From positions 1 through 64,000 of the forward strand of contig CAYPSX010000001.1 of assembly GCA_964413185.1 (NCBI GenBank): 64,000 nucleotides of DNA, written 5' to 3'. Below, one piece after another: positions 8,140 through 17,743 of the stretch. How positions within the stretch are numbered: the first letter of the stretch is position 1; each line of letters opens with the position of its first letter. Source of the stretch: Salinivirga sp964413185 (lineage in GTDB: Bacteria; Bacteroidota; Bacteroidia; Bacteroidales; Salinivirgaceae). The notes beneath the pieces were generated by a model. That model had not been told where the DNA came from and ran no database searches. It saw only the letters and a list, made by a program, of their open reading frames with translations. A program made the translations under genes and the position numbers.

Positions 8140-10899
8140 TTAATGAGCTTCTAACCAATCTTGCCCGGTCTTTATATCGACTTTCATTTTTACGTTAAGT
8201 GAAATTGCATTTTGCATTGATTCTAATACAATTGCCTTCACTTTTTCTTCTTCATCTTTATGCGTATCGACAATCACCTCATCATGCACCTGCATAATCA
8301 TGCGGCTTTTCAGGTTTTCTTCCCGCAGTTTTTCATGGATTTTTACCATAGCCACTTTTATCATGTCTGCCGATGAGCCCTGAATAGGTGCGTTAATGGC
8401 ATTTCGCTCTGCAGCGCCCCTCACCGTTCGGTTGGCAGAATTGATATCGGGCAAAAAGCGTTTGCGACCCATGATGGTTTCTGCGTAGCCTTTTTCTTTT
8501 GCTTTTGAAATGCTTTCATCCATATATTCTTTTACTTGCGGATATGTTTCAAAATAACTGTCGATCAGTTTTTTGGCTTCTTTGTTCGAAATTCCCGTAT
8601 TCTGCGATAAGCCGTAGGCTGAAATGCCGTAAATGATGCCAAAATTAACGCCTTTGGCTTGGCCTCGCTGTTCGCGGGTAACATCTTCGGGTTTTACACC
8701 AAAAAGTTTTGAAGCGGTCATTTGGTGAATGTCCTCATCGTTTTCAAAAGCATCGAGCATGGCTTTATCCTGACTTAAATGGGCCATAATTCGAAGTTCA
8801 ATTTGGCTGTAATCGGCTGCCAGCAGCACATGATCATCATCGCCGGGAATAAATGCTTTGCGAATAATTTTACCTTTTTCGTCGCGAATGGGAATATTTT
8901 GCAAATTTGGATTGGTGCTACTCAGCCGGCCTGTACTGGTAACGGCCTGGTTGTATGATGTGTGTATGCGTCCGGTTTTATTGTTGACCAGTTTAGGTAG
9001 TGCCTCAACATAAGTATTTAGAAGTTTACTCAAGCCGCGAAATTCAAGTATTGCCGGAATAATTTCATGTTTGTCGGCCAGTTTTTCGAGCACTTCTTCG
9101 CCTGTAGCGTATTGTTTTGTTTTGGTGCGCTTGGGTTTATCCGTAACTTTTAATTTTTCGAAAAGCACTTCGCCAAGTTGTTTCGGAGATGCAATATTAA
9201 ATTCGGTTCCGGCGATCTTATGAATTTGCCCTTCAAGCTTAATGAGTTCTTTCCTAAGTTCTTCAGCAATTTCATTTAAAGCTTCACTGTCGATTGTAAC
9301 GCCATAGTATTCCATATCAGCCAAAACCATGCAAAGCGGCATTTCTACTTCGGTAAAAAGCTTTTCAAGATCGAACTTTTTGAGTTTTTCTTCGAGCAGT
9401 GGTTTAAGTTGCCATGTAATATCTGCATCTTCGCAAGCATAATCTTTTACTTTTTCAGGATTCAGTTGCGCCATGCTCATTTGATTTTTACCTTTTTTCC
9501 CGATGATTTCCTCTGTGGAAATTTTTCGGTAATTCAAATAGCTTTTGGCTATTGCATCAATGTTGTGGGCTAGCTCGGGTTGAATTAGATAATGCGCCAA
9601 CATGGTATCGAAAAGATTCGTGCGAATATCCACATCATACCGGCGCATCACTAACATATCGTATTTAATATTTTGTGCGACAATTAATTTGGAATCGTCT
9701 TCAAGTATTGGTTTAAATAGTTTAATAATATCACCTAATTCCTGCTCGTTATTTTTTACGCTCACATAAAAAGCTTTGCGTTTTTCCCAGGCAAACGACA
9801 TACCCACAAGTTCAGCTTGCAGCGGCTTGGCAGAGGTTGTTTCAGTGTCGAAAGCAAATGCTTTCTGTTTTTTTAGTTCTTCGGCCAATTTCTCACACTC
9901 GTCTTTGGTGGTGAGTAGTTTATAATCTACATCCACTTTGTCGAACGATTCAAAATTATCTTCAGGTTCCTCATCTTTTTCTGCAGCACCGAAAAGTGTA
10001 CCCTGGGCTCCAACTGCTTCAGCTTTATCGGGGAAAATGCGCTTTTTAACGTTGCGAAACTCCAATTCATTCAATAATTCTTCCAGCTTTTCTTCATTGG
10101 GGTCTTTACGTTCCAAATCGCTGTAATCCTGGTCAATGGGAACATCAACATTAATCGTCACCAATTTTTTGGAAAGATATACCTGGTCTTTATTTTCTAC
10201 GAGTTTCTCTTTTTGTTTTCCTTTCAGGTCGTCGATATTTTCGTACAATCCCTCGACTGTACCATATTTTGCAACTAATTTCCTTGCAGTTTTTTCGCCA
10301 ATGCCCGGGGCGCCCGGTATATTGTCAGAAGTATCGCCCCATAGCGCCAAAATATCTATAACCTGCTCAGGATTATCTATTCCATATTTACTTGTAATTT
10401 CTTCAACGCCCAAAATATCAATTCCCTGACCGAAACGTTTGGGTTTATACATTTTGATATTCTCACTTACAAGCTGGCCATAATCTTTATCAGGTGTCAT
10501 CATAAATACCTCTACGCCATTATTTTCTAAACGTTTGGCTAAAGTGCCGATTACATCATCAGCTTCATATCCTTTTTGCTCGATGAGGGGAATATTCATG
10601 GCTTCGATGAGTTTGCGGATATACGGAATATTTATCCGGATATCTTCGGGCATCTCTTCCCGTGTGGCTTTATATTCTTTGTACATTTCGTGCCTGAATG
10701 TGGGGGCACTTACATCGAAAACTACGGCCACATGGTCGGGATTTTCGTTTTTGAGCAATTCAAGCAAAATATTCATAAACCCGAACGAAGCGGAAGTATT
10801 CATTCCTTTGCTGTTAATTCGCGGGTTTTTAATAAATGCGAAATATGATCTATAAATCAACGCATAAGCATCGAGTAGGAAAAGCTTTGGTTTAGACAT
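8140..10899 (-). CDS. polA: DNA polymerase I with intact 5'-3' and 3'-5' exonuclease domains
   Basis: The 919-residue enzyme fills gaps and removes primers during replication and repair. The 5'-3' nuclease occupies about 1-290 (FDVSAPTFRHEMYKEYKATR; EADDVIGTLA; helix-hairpin-helix at GIGEKTARKL). The proofreading domain (about 330-530) keeps its catalytic residues: DTE at 351-353, a later NIKYD motif, and YACEDAD. This is worth stating because many bacterial PolA proteins have lost them. The polymerase part (about 540-919) has motif A DYSQIELR, motif B RGQAKGVNFGIIYG and motif C QVHDEV around 870-875. The ATG at 10899 gives MSKPKLFLLDAYALIYRSYF, the standard N-terminus. queD lies 21 bp upstream on the same strand. 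Confidence 0.97.
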   Translation of the reverse strand: MSKPKLFLLDAYALIYRSYFAFIKNPRINSKGMNTSASFGFMNILLELLKNENPDHVAVVFDVSAPTFRHEMYKEYKATREEMPEDIRINIPYIRKLIEAMNIPLIEQKGYEADDVIGTLAKRLENNGVEVFMMTPDKDYGQLVSENIKMYKPKRFGQGIDILGVEEITSKYGIDNPEQVIDILALWGDTSDNIPGAPGIGEKTARKLVAKYGTVEGLYENIDDLKGKQKEKLVENKDQVYLSKKLVTINVDVPIDQDYSDLERKDPNEEKLEELLNELEFRNVKKRIFPDKAEAVGAQGTLFGAAEKDEEPEDNFESFDKVDVDYKLLTTKDECEKLAEELKKQKAFAFDTETTSAKPLQAELVGMSFAWEKRKAFYVSVKNNEQELGDIIKLFKPILEDDSKLIVAQNIKYDMLVMRRYDVDIRTNLFDTMLAHYLIQPELAHNIDAIAKSYLNYRKISTEEIIGKKGKNQMSMAQLNPEKVKDYACEDADITWQLKPLLEEKLKKFDLEKLFTEVEMPLCMVLADMEYYGVTIDSEALNEIAEELRKELIKLEGQIHKIAGTEFNIASPKQLGEVLFEKLKVTDKPKRTKTKQYATGEEVLEKLADKHEIIPAILEFRGLSKLLNTYVEALPKLVNNKTGRIHTSYNQAVTSTGRLSSTNPNLQNIPIRDEKGKIIRKAFIPGDDDHVLLAADYSQIELRIMAHLSQDKAMLDAFENDEDIHQMTASKLFGVKPEDVTREQRGQAKGVNFGIIYGISAYGLSQNTGISNKEAKKLIDSYFETYPQVKEYMDESISKAKEKGYAETIMGRKRFLPDINSANRTVRGAAERNAINAPIQGSSADMIKVAMVKIHEKLREENLKSRMIMQVHDEVIVDTHKDEEEKVKAIVLESMQNAISLNVKMKVDIKTGQDWLEAH

Positions 10900-10920
10900 C
10901 TTTAATATTTTTATTCATAA

Positions 10921-11364
10921 TTAAGCATTATCACTTGCATACCATTCGGCATAGCTGGTAGCAGTTTCATATAGTTTTATGCTGTGTACGGTAATTCCTT
11001 CGGGCAGGCGCTTGTTAATTTTCATTGCATAATCGGCTACCAGGTTTTCACATGTTGGCTGGTACGGACTTGCAATGATATTTTCGAACAAGCGTTTCAT
11101 TTCTTCCAACCGTTCGTCGTTCTCAGCAACCACAACAGCATGATCGTAAAGGTTTATTATTTCCTCGTTGACCAGTTTTTTTAGTTGTCCAAAATCCATG
11201 AGCATGCCATGTTTGGGACTGTTTATGTCGTTAATTGGCTCGCCAATTATGGTAACATATAATTTGTAAGAGTGGCCGTGAATATTGCGGCATGGCCCAT
11301 CGTAATGGCGCAGTGCGTGAGCCATTTCAAAACTGAATTCTTTTGTAAGACGTATTTTATTCAT
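10921..11364 (-). CDS. queD: 6-carboxytetrahydropterin synthase QueD (6-pyruvoyl-tetrahydropterin synthase fold)
   Basis: QueD converts dihydroneopterin triphosphate to 6-carboxytetrahydropterin in the queuosine/7-deazaguanine pathway. From the ATG at 11364 the protein has 147 residues. The zinc-binding histidines fit H16 (FEMAHAL) and H29/H31 (IHGH). C25 in CRNIHGH is the catalytic cysteine, DH in LYDHAVV is the family Asp-His pair, and the family glutamate lies in LYETATSYAEW. An upstream in-frame TTG at 11388 would overlap the preceding nuclease gene by 23 bp; I prefer the ATG, which leaves 1 bp between the genes. A role in tetrahydrobiopterin-type metabolism is possible for this fold, but the CxxxHGH pattern favours QueD. 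Other queuosine genes are not in the window. Confidence 0.9.
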   Translation of the reverse strand: MNKIRLTKEFSFEMAHALRHYDGPCRNIHGHSYKLYVTIIGEPINDINSPKHGMLMDFGQLKKLVNEEIINLYDHAVVVAENDERLEEMKRLFENIIASPYQPTCENLVADYAMKINKRLPEGITVHSIKLYETATSYAEWYASDNA

Positions 11365-11365
11365 A

Positions 11366-12052
11366 TTATTTATTTCTGGTAAGATCAATCAAGTAATGAT
11401 ATAATAAAACAGGGCTTTTTTGTAATACCCGGGGATGAGTGGAAGATAACTTTTCAACAAAAGGAAAAGTTTGATTTCCAGTCAGGATTTCTTCCTCGCC
11501 AGTCCAATCTATTGTTTCATCAGTATTATTTTGAGATAATTCTTTAATCCAATTATTTATTTTTCCAATCCATTCGTGAGAACTTCTACTTTGAATGTAT
11601 CCAAACATTCCACATACTTTAAGATGAGATGAATGGTGTCCCCTTTTGAACCGCTCAATACCACCGCGTATTCCGCAAACATACTCCTTATTATTTGATG
11701 ATTCGGAAAATCGTTTAGCTTCGAATTCAATTATCGGTAATGGCTTATGAGTTCGAGACATTACAAAAACACCAATATCTGTCTCCTTTTCCGATTCTGG
11801 TTGGGTTGGATTTTTACTGAATCGAAAAGGGAAATAGCTTTCAGTTTCATTTTTACAAAGCTCAAAATGCATTATTAGTGTATCACTTATGCGATTCTCC
11901 TTCTCTGAGTCTTTGGTTAATTGGTAGTAGCCGGGGAAATCAGAAATATATTTATCGATAAACGACAATATTATATCGACCTCGAAATTTGACTCTACAC
12001 TCAAATCATTCGGTTTTGGGGACTGGTATGATGGTAAAGAATCTCTAAGCAT
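11366..12052 (-). CDS. Putative PD-(D/E)XK restriction endonuclease partner of the adjacent DNA methylase
   Basis: From the ATG at 12052 the protein has 228 residues. A nuclease-like core is visible: D92 in KETDIGVFV, then the strand PIIEFEAKRF with E111-A-K113 as an ExK motif. After this comes a GGIERFKRGHHSSHLKVCGMFGYIQ-like region, whose G-RF-G-H-GM-GY spacing I associate with restriction-type nucleases. The start overlaps the end of the methylase gene by 8 bp (ATGCTTAG), which suggests translational coupling. A longer reading from 12097 would overlap by 53 bp and is less likely. The last codon abuts queD. By context this is the cleavage subunit of a two-gene restriction-modification system. 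I recognise no named family, so the nuclease call is inference from motif and position. Confidence 0.65.
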   Translation of the reverse strand: MLRDSLPSYQSPKPNDLSVESNFEVDIILSFIDKYISDFPGYYQLTKDSEKENRISDTLIMHFELCKNETESYFPFRFSKNPTQPESEKETDIGVFVMSRTHKPLPIIEFEAKRFSESSNNKEYVCGIRGGIERFKRGHHSSHLKVCGMFGYIQSRSSHEWIGKINNWIKELSQNNTDETIDWTGEEEILTGNQTFPFVEKLSSTHPRVLQKSPVLLYHYLIDLTRNK

Positions 12053-14945
12053 TATGATAACGGGATTTAATATAATCGGCAAAAGTTTCATCTGCATCCC
12101 TTAATGCAATAGATGGTAACCAATAACGTAATTGTTTGGGTTTGGCTAAAATAATTGAGTCGGGTCCATAAGCCATAATAATGCGTTGTATATGTGTTTT
12201 TTGCTGATTTTCTTTGCGAGTTGGAATTGCTGCTGCAATATATTGCTCTAAATCAGCAGTTTTTTCTTGTTTAGGAACTAATTTCTCAGAAGAATAATCA
12301 AAATGTAATGCGTAATATTTCCCGGCATCTATAATTTTAAATAGTTGGAATGATTTTTCTTTTTGGTAGATACTGTTGAGCGTTTTGCAGAAAAATTCAT
12401 TGTACCTGTAGATTTCGTTTGCAGAAACGATCTTTTCCAAACTGTTTCCGGAACCAGAATTTAAGAAATAATCCATAGCGTCATTTAAAATCACTTCTTC
12501 AGCCTCTGATAACTTCACATCATTAATATCTTCAGGGTAGGGAATGTTTAAAATATCTTCATCATATAAAGAGGTCGCTTTAATTATCTTAACCCGACTA
12601 CTTGTCGCTAATATAAAAAAACGCAGTAAAGTATCGTTAGACTTAATATACGCTTCTAATCTTTTTAGCTCATCAGAAGAGTCTATTGGCGAATGTATCG
12701 CCAGAATATCACTCTTAAAAACAAGATCTTTCCCAACATATTCAACTATTAGTTGATTTGGAGGTAAAATCTTTCTAATAAGTAAATGTGGCGCTTTAAA
12801 AATATTAGGATTGGTTCTTCTATGAAACTTCTCAATCGAACAACTTTCAACCAAATTGTAGTTTATTCCTTCTTCAGAAAATGCACTTGTGGGGAGGTAT
12901 GGCAGACCTGTAATGTAATCTAAATGTTTCCCTTTCTTGTTTTCAATAAATCCCTCACCTTTTATCCATCCCTCACCTTTTTTACTGTTTATAAAACTCC
13001 CTAGTCTACGTGCTTTGGATAATCGTTCCAGCAATTGTACCAACCTTCCTCCCCCCATTAAATTAGCCTTCCATACATAAGGATTATTTATGACAGAATC
13101 TTTAGGAACAAAGTGAAAATCATAATGGTCAAATTCTAAAAAAAGCCTATTCGCATTTGAAAATGTTCTGTTTGCAACAAGATGTAAAACATCTTTATTG
13201 TCAGGTAAGGCTTTTTGAATAAAAACAGCGGCTGTGGCTACAATTTTCCTACCCCAAAGCTTATCGGCCAGCTTTGTAAAATCTATTACCTGTAACAAGT
13301 TATTTTGAGAAAACAATTCTTGCTTAAAGCGTTGGTCTTTTTGATAAAGGATAGGACCTGATGGTTGAATTAAACATAAAACAGCGTCTTCTTTTAGTAA
13401 TTTCAATGATTGAACAAGGAAGTGTAAGGCAGGATTTTCATCAGGAATATGTAATTTGCTTTCGTATCCAAATTTTTCTTTTAATTGTTTGAAATGTTTT
13501 TTTCTACTTGGCTCTTTGCCATTTACAGGAGGGAGGTTAAACGGCGGATTTCCAATCACTAAGTCGAAATCGGCCTTAGGGTTATCCGTTATGAAAGCAA
13601 AAAAATCGTGCGTAAGAATATTTTGACTTAAGTCGGGGAATTTCAATTTTTCCCAGGTTTGTGAATTTAAATCCACTTCATCTAAAACGGCTAATGCCAA
13701 ACTAAAAACAGAAAGACGAACGGCATCCTGCTCAATATCAACACCATGGATGTTTTTTAATAAAAGTTTCTTTAATGTGGTTAATGATGGTTTAATAAGC
13801 TTTCCTGTTTTCTTCCATTGCTCGTACCGCCACCATTGTACAATGCGTTTGTAGGTTTTCACAAGAAATATTCCTGAACCGCAACTAATGTCAATTAATT
13901 TAAAATCATTCTTTGGTTGCTTTAATGGCATGCACTCGTCAACTAAAGTGCTAACAATCATTTCGGGCGTATATACAATATCTTTGCTGTCGGTAAGTAA
14001 TTCTTCATAGACCGAGCTTATAACTTCGACCGGAAGGTGTGAAAAAGAGTATAACCGCCATAAAACATATTGATTGTTTTGAATGTTACCATCTAGATAA
14101 TCTGCTAAGTTATTGACTTCCGATTTCTGAATGGCTTCTCTTTCGGCTTCTTCATCCCATTTGAATATTTGCCCATTAAAATCTTTTGATAGTTGGTCTA
14201 ATAAATCAAGAATTTTTCCTTTACGTATTGTGTCGCAGAAATTTGAACATTGAAAATTTCTCTTAAAATATGTGCCTGCAAAATATCCACTTGAACTTTT
14301 TTCATCCCTTTCCTCAAGGTACTTAACCAACAAACTCTGCACCAACAACTTTAGTGCAACATGCCTGTCTAAACCCGATTCCTTTTGAAAATCAGAAAAA
14401 ACCTTTTTGATCCCTCTTATTAAGTCTCTGGCAGCTGATTCTTCAAACCGGAAATCCTTTTTATCGTGTTGCTCATCCCAAAATACTCCGGTGTCAAAAT
14501 CCTTCGCATTAAATTCTTTAATGGCAGCGCCGGTTTTAGTTAATATTTCTTTTGCATAGCTATTTTTTTCTTCTTTAGGTCTTTTTCTGGAGTCAAATAT
14601 GCTTACTGAGGATTTCTCAATGATAAGATAAGCCGGAACCTGAAAACCATTCCACATTCGGATGTGAATTTCATTTTTCTTCTCATTTGTCAGTACATTA
14701 TCAGTGTAGTCAAATAAATACAATTGAGGGACTGAAGCTCTGCCATCTTGAAAATGACGAAAATATACGGCGTCAGCTTTAAATTTTGTTTTGGCGGTTT
14801 CTAATGCAAAAAGAATATTGGGAGTTGCTAAGTTTGGGTTGATGTTTTCGTAATCATTTGTCAACAGAATACCACTAGCCTCATTATCTTTAATTAATGA
14901 GAAGTTTAAGTTAGCTATTTGGTGTTCAAATAATTGTGTCGACAT
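12045..14945 (-). CDS. N6-adenine DNA methyltransferase of a type II-like restriction-modification system
   Basis: The 966-residue protein has a central S-adenosylmethionine methylase domain: VYTPEMI at 324-330 (motif X-like), DISCGSGIF at 352-360 (motif I), GVDIEQDAVRL at 401-411 and the catalytic NPPF at 466-469. This order is that of the gamma class of adenine methylases. The roughly 320 N-terminal residues hold an alpha/beta region and a helical region, without an obvious PD-ExK site. The roughly 400 residues after the catalytic motif (including GYESKLHIPDENPALHFLVQ and IDSSDELKRLEAYIKSNDTL) are long enough for a built-in target recognition domain like those of Eco57I/TaqI-type enzymes. 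No separate specificity gene is present. The next gene, overlapping by 8 bp, looks like the nuclease. A promoter box with an overlapping palindrome lies about 27-34 bp upstream. Confidence 0.88.
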   Translation of the reverse strand: MSTQLFEHQIANLNFSLIKDNEASGILLTNDYENINPNLATPNILFALETAKTKFKADAVYFRHFQDGRASVPQLYLFDYTDNVLTNEKKNEIHIRMWNGFQVPAYLIIEKSSVSIFDSRKRPKEEKNSYAKEILTKTGAAIKEFNAKDFDTGVFWDEQHDKKDFRFEESAARDLIRGIKKVFSDFQKESGLDRHVALKLLVQSLLVKYLEERDEKSSSGYFAGTYFKRNFQCSNFCDTIRKGKILDLLDQLSKDFNGQIFKWDEEAEREAIQKSEVNNLADYLDGNIQNNQYVLWRLYSFSHLPVEVISSVYEELLTDSKDIVYTPEMIVSTLVDECMPLKQPKNDFKLIDISCGSGIFLVKTYKRIVQWWRYEQWKKTGKLIKPSLTTLKKLLLKNIHGVDIEQDAVRLSVFSLALAVLDEVDLNSQTWEKLKFPDLSQNILTHDFFAFITDNPKADFDLVIGNPPFNLPPVNGKEPSRKKHFKQLKEKFGYESKLHIPDENPALHFLVQSLKLLKEDAVLCLIQPSGPILYQKDQRFKQELFSQNNLLQVIDFTKLADKLWGRKIVATAAVFIQKALPDNKDVLHLVANRTFSNANRLFLEFDHYDFHFVPKDSVINNPYVWKANLMGGGRLVQLLERLSKARRLGSFINSKKGEGWIKGEGFIENKKGKHLDYITGLPYLPTSAFSEEGINYNLVESCSIEKFHRRTNPNIFKAPHLLIRKILPPNQLIVEYVGKDLVFKSDILAIHSPIDSSDELKRLEAYIKSNDTLLRFFILATSSRVKIIKATSLYDEDILNIPYPEDINDVKLSEAEEVILNDAMDYFLNSGSGNSLEKIVSANEIYRYNEFFCKTLNSIYQKEKSFQLFKIIDAGKYYALHFDYSSEKLVPKQEKTADLEQYIAAAIPTRKENQQKTHIQRIIMAYGPDSIILAKPKQLRYWLPSIALRDADETFADYIKSRYHNA

Positions 14946-14963
14946 ATTAACTATTCAGATAAT

Positions 14964-14981
14964 CGTATTAACAAAAATACG
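14964..14981 (-). promoter_or_regulatory. Promoter -7 box with overlapping palindrome before the methylase gene
   Basis: Read on the minus strand, TATTTTTG (14972-14979) matches the Bacteroidota TAnnTTTG -7 element. A 6-bp inverted repeat CGTATT/AATACG (14964-14969 and 14976-14981) overlaps it, which is where an autoregulatory operator would sit. A weak TTTA lies near the expected -33 position. Binding is not shown. Confidence 0.45.
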
Positions 14982-15159
14982 TTTTTTATACATGATTCAC
15001 TAAAATTAACTATCCATTTTCTATTTGGTCAAAAGGCAACGAATCTGAATTTGATCTTTTTATTAACCTGCATCATTTTTGAATAATCTGTAATTTCAAC
15101 CATAAAATAAACTGAGAGTATATAACAAAATCATTCCCTTTTAAAGCAAATTAAAACTA

Positions 15160-15861
15160 TCACACATTCCGTAAAACTTCGGCGGCGCAGAAGCATCCGA
15201 ACACATTGGGCATGTACGAAATTGTGCCCACGTTTGAGGCTTTGTTTGTGCCATTTTCGAGTTGTACGGCTTCTTTTTGAACTATTTCGGGCGAAAAAAC
15301 GGCTTTCACTCCTTTTCTGATGCCTAATTTGTACAACCGCTTGCGCACCATTCGGGCAAGCTGGCAATGATGTGTTTTACTAATGTCGGCCACCTGAACC
15401 TGCCCCGGATCGGTTTTCCCTCCACTGCCCATGGAGCTGATAATCGGGATGTTCATTTGTTTACAATGATAAATCAGATCAACTTTGGGCGTTAATGTAT
15501 CAATGGCATCCACAACATAATCGAATCCGGTTTCCAACACCTCTTTTATTCGCTGATCGCGCAAATATTCATTAAGAACAGTCAAGTCAAGTTGTGGATT
15601 GATATCCATAAGCCGGGCAGCCATTACATCGACTTTGTTTTTGTCGATGGTTGAATGCAGCGCGGGCAGTTGCCGGTTTATGTTTGTTGGTTCAACGGAA
15701 TCTGCATCAACTATGGTTAAATGACCGATGCCGCCGCGCACCAATTGTTCTGCGGTTGATGCACCAACACCGCCAATGCCCACCACAAGTACGCGCTTTG
15801 ATTTCAGTTGATTTAGTTTTTCTTTTCCCAGCAATAAAGCTGTTCGCTCATTCCAGCTCAT
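15160..15861 (-). CDS. tcdA: tRNA threonylcarbamoyladenosine dehydratase TcdA (ThiF/E1-like)
   Basis: TcdA dehydrates t6A at tRNA position 37 to its cyclic form using ATP. The 233-residue protein has the E1-like fold: nucleotide-binding GIGGVG at 28-33, acidic VDAD after the second strand, NRQ at 62-64 for ATP contact, and a conserved DAIDTL. The start MSWNERTALLLG and the end NVFGCFCAAEVLRNV match the family in type and length. The start codon lies inside the end of the TatD-like gene (14-bp overlap), so the two are probably co-translated; the pairing may reflect only tight operon packing. The ThiF and MoeB relatives differ in having longer C-termini. Confidence 0.9.
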   Translation of the reverse strand: MSWNERTALLLGKEKLNQLKSKRVLVVGIGGVGASTAEQLVRGGIGHLTIVDADSVEPTNINRQLPALHSTIDKNKVDVMAARLMDINPQLDLTVLNEYLRDQRIKEVLETGFDYVVDAIDTLTPKVDLIYHCKQMNIPIISSMGSGGKTDPGQVQVADISKTHHCQLARMVRKRLYKLGIRKGVKAVFSPEIVQKEAVQLENGTNKASNVGTISYMPNVFGCFCAAEVLRNV

Positions 15862-16510
15862 GGGACAGGTGTTTAAAAAGTTTGTTGAAATTTTGTTCTA
15901 TTTGGTTTTCTAAAGCGGCTAAATCTCCATTAAAAAAGGGCAAAAATGCTTCGTAAACTAATTTTATATCAATATCAGCCTCATCGGTTTCAAAAAACAC
16001 GCGGTTTGCCGGAATTTTTTGAAGCATGTTTTTCATTTTTTTGTGCGGATTTATTATCGCTTCGCCTAATGAGAAAAACACCGGATAGTCCAGTAATTGT
16101 TCCATTTGTTGGTCATTTCCGCGGAATCCGTGAAAGATGAACTTTAAACTATTATATTTTTTGATAAACGGGAAAATATCAGCTTGTGTTTTAACCTGAT
16201 GAATAATAACCGGTAAATTTAATTCCCGGGCAAGTTTCAGTTGTTGCTCTAATACATTTTTTTGTTTTTCAAGGTCAGGGCCTTTTGCACGGTCGAGCCC
16301 GCATTCGCCAATAGCTGCCAAACCTTTTGGGCAATTGTTTTTAAATTTTTTGGATAAAATTTCAACATTTTTCGAATTCGACCACCACGGATGCTCACCG
16401 ATAGAAAAAACATTAAATTCTATGTTTTTGGATGACAAAAAATCGGCTGCATGCACGTTTACAATGCACTTCCACGATCGGGGCCGATGCGTATGAATAT
16501 CTATCAGCAT
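15848..16510 (-). CDS. TatD-family metal-dependent hydrolase
   Basis: The 220-residue protein fits the TatD amidohydrolase barrel and is a little shorter than the usual 255-265. Metal-binding motifs are HTH at 6-8, E69 in IGECGLD, H104 in VIIHQVK, H127 in IFHGFRG and D176 in ETDEAD. TatD proteins are 3'-5' DNA exonucleases or D-aminoacyl-tRNA deacylase-like enzymes in various bacteria. The compact Bacteroidota version keeps the ligands but lacks some loops, so the activity is not certain. It starts 7 bp after the end of the aminotransferase gene and overlaps tcdA by 14 bp. Confidence 0.85.
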   Translation of the reverse strand: MLIDIHTHRPRSWKCIVNVHAADFLSSKNIEFNVFSIGEHPWWSNSKNVEILSKKFKNNCPKGLAAIGECGLDRAKGPDLEKQKNVLEQQLKLARELNLPVIIHQVKTQADIFPFIKKYNSLKFIFHGFRGNDQQMEQLLDYPVFFSLGEAIINPHKKMKNMLQKIPANRVFFETDEADIDIKLVYEAFLPFFNGDLAALENQIEQNFNKLFKHLSHELE

Positions 16511-16517
16511 AGAAAAT

Positions 16518-17672
16518 TCAGACCTGTTTTAATCGTTCTATAGCTTTTTCCACAGTATCTTGCGGACGGGCAAAGCAAAAACGTAAAATTCCGTAATTGG
16601 TTTGATCGTGAGAATAAGCTGATAGAGGAATGCCGGCTACACCGTGTTCCTTAATTAATTTCAGCGCCATATCTTTGTCTGACAGGTTATCGGGGTTTTC
16701 ATATTTAACGGGCTGAAAAATACCTGATTTTACCGGTATAGGCTCAAACGAAGTTTCTTTCAGTTTACTAAACAGGAAATCGCGTTTTTCTGCAAATTTG
16801 CGGGCATTTGCGGCAAAATCTACACCGTTTGACAAATATTCATCGAGGGCAAACTGCGCGGGTGTGTTCACATTAAAGGCAATATACTGATGCAGTTTCC
16901 GGAATTCGTGCATTAAATCTTCCGGGGCAAGGCAATAACCTACGCGCCAGCCGGTAATTTGAAATGTTTTGCCAAATCCGCCTACCACGAAGCTCCGTTT
17001 TATAAGTTCTTTGTTTTTGGCAATGGAGTGATGTTCGTAGCCATCATAAACTAAAAATTGCAAACTTTCATCGGCCAAAATCATGATGTCGGTTCCGTTA
17101 ACTATTCGCTGTAACTCTTCCAGGTCGTGTGCTTTTAAAATTCGGCCTGTTGGGTTGTGCGGATTATTGATGATGATAAACCGTGTTTTGGGCGAAATTA
17201 GACGTTGAACTTTTGACCAGTCAATATGAAAATCGGGTTGTTCGAGCTCTGCGTACACAGGTTTGCCGTGGTTAATTTCAACAGTTGGTGCAAAAAGATC
17301 GTATGAAGGCTCAAAAACAATAACTTCATCGTTATCGCGAACCATGGTAGACAAAATTGTGTAGATGGCCTGCGATGCACCGGCTGTAATGGTTATTTCG
17401 CTACTCGGGTCGTAGACGCATCCGTATTGCTCTTTAAAAATTTGGCCGATATTTCGCCTGAGCCCCTTATGCCCGTTAGATGAAAGGTAATAATTGCGAT
17501 CTTCATCGATATGTTTTTTTAGCAAGCGTGCCAAATCGTGGTTCATTTCAAAATTAGGAAAGCCCCGCGCTAAATCCAACGCCCTGTATTCGTTAAAAAG
17601 CCTGGAGACTTCTGTGAATATCATTGTGCCGTAATCGGCAATTTTTCCTCGGATGGTATGATTAAACTCCAT
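16518..17672 (-). CDS. Class I/II pyridoxal-phosphate aminotransferase (methionine/kynurenine aminotransferase type)
   Basis: The 384-residue fold-type I enzyme carries ARGFPNFEM near the N-terminus, NNPHNPTG at 169-176, the PLP-contacting LADESLQFLVYDGYEH at about 199-214, and K235 in GGFGKTFQITGWRVGY as the Schiff-base lysine. The short N-terminus and the FGKTFQITGW motif resemble the YbdL/KAT group that acts on methionine and aromatic amino acids. The substrate cannot be fixed from the sequence. It leads an apparent operon with the TatD-like gene and tcdA and is separated from recO by 71 bp. Confidence 0.88.
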   Translation of the reverse strand: MEFNHTIRGKIADYGTMIFTEVSRLFNEYRALDLARGFPNFEMNHDLARLLKKHIDEDRNYYLSSNGHKGLRRNIGQIFKEQYGCVYDPSSEITITAGASQAIYTILSTMVRDNDEVIVFEPSYDLFAPTVEINHGKPVYAELEQPDFHIDWSKVQRLISPKTRFIIINNPHNPTGRILKAHDLEELQRIVNGTDIMILADESLQFLVYDGYEHHSIAKNKELIKRSFVVGGFGKTFQITGWRVGYCLAPEDLMHEFRKLHQYIAFNVNTPAQFALDEYLSNGVDFAANARKFAEKRDFLFSKLKETSFEPIPVKSGIFQPVKYENPDNLSDKDMALKLIKEHGVAGIPLSAYSHDQTNYGILRFCFARPQDTVEKAIERLKQV

Positions 17673-17743
17673 GAATTATTTTTTAATGGCATCTGTTATA
17701 AAAACAACTTGACATGCATTTCGTTGCAAAAATAGGCAAAGTT

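Noticed and set aside
15131..15367. 78-codon minus-strand frame inside tcdA
   Set aside because: It lies inside the TcdA frame in another register. The tcdA frame is far better supported.
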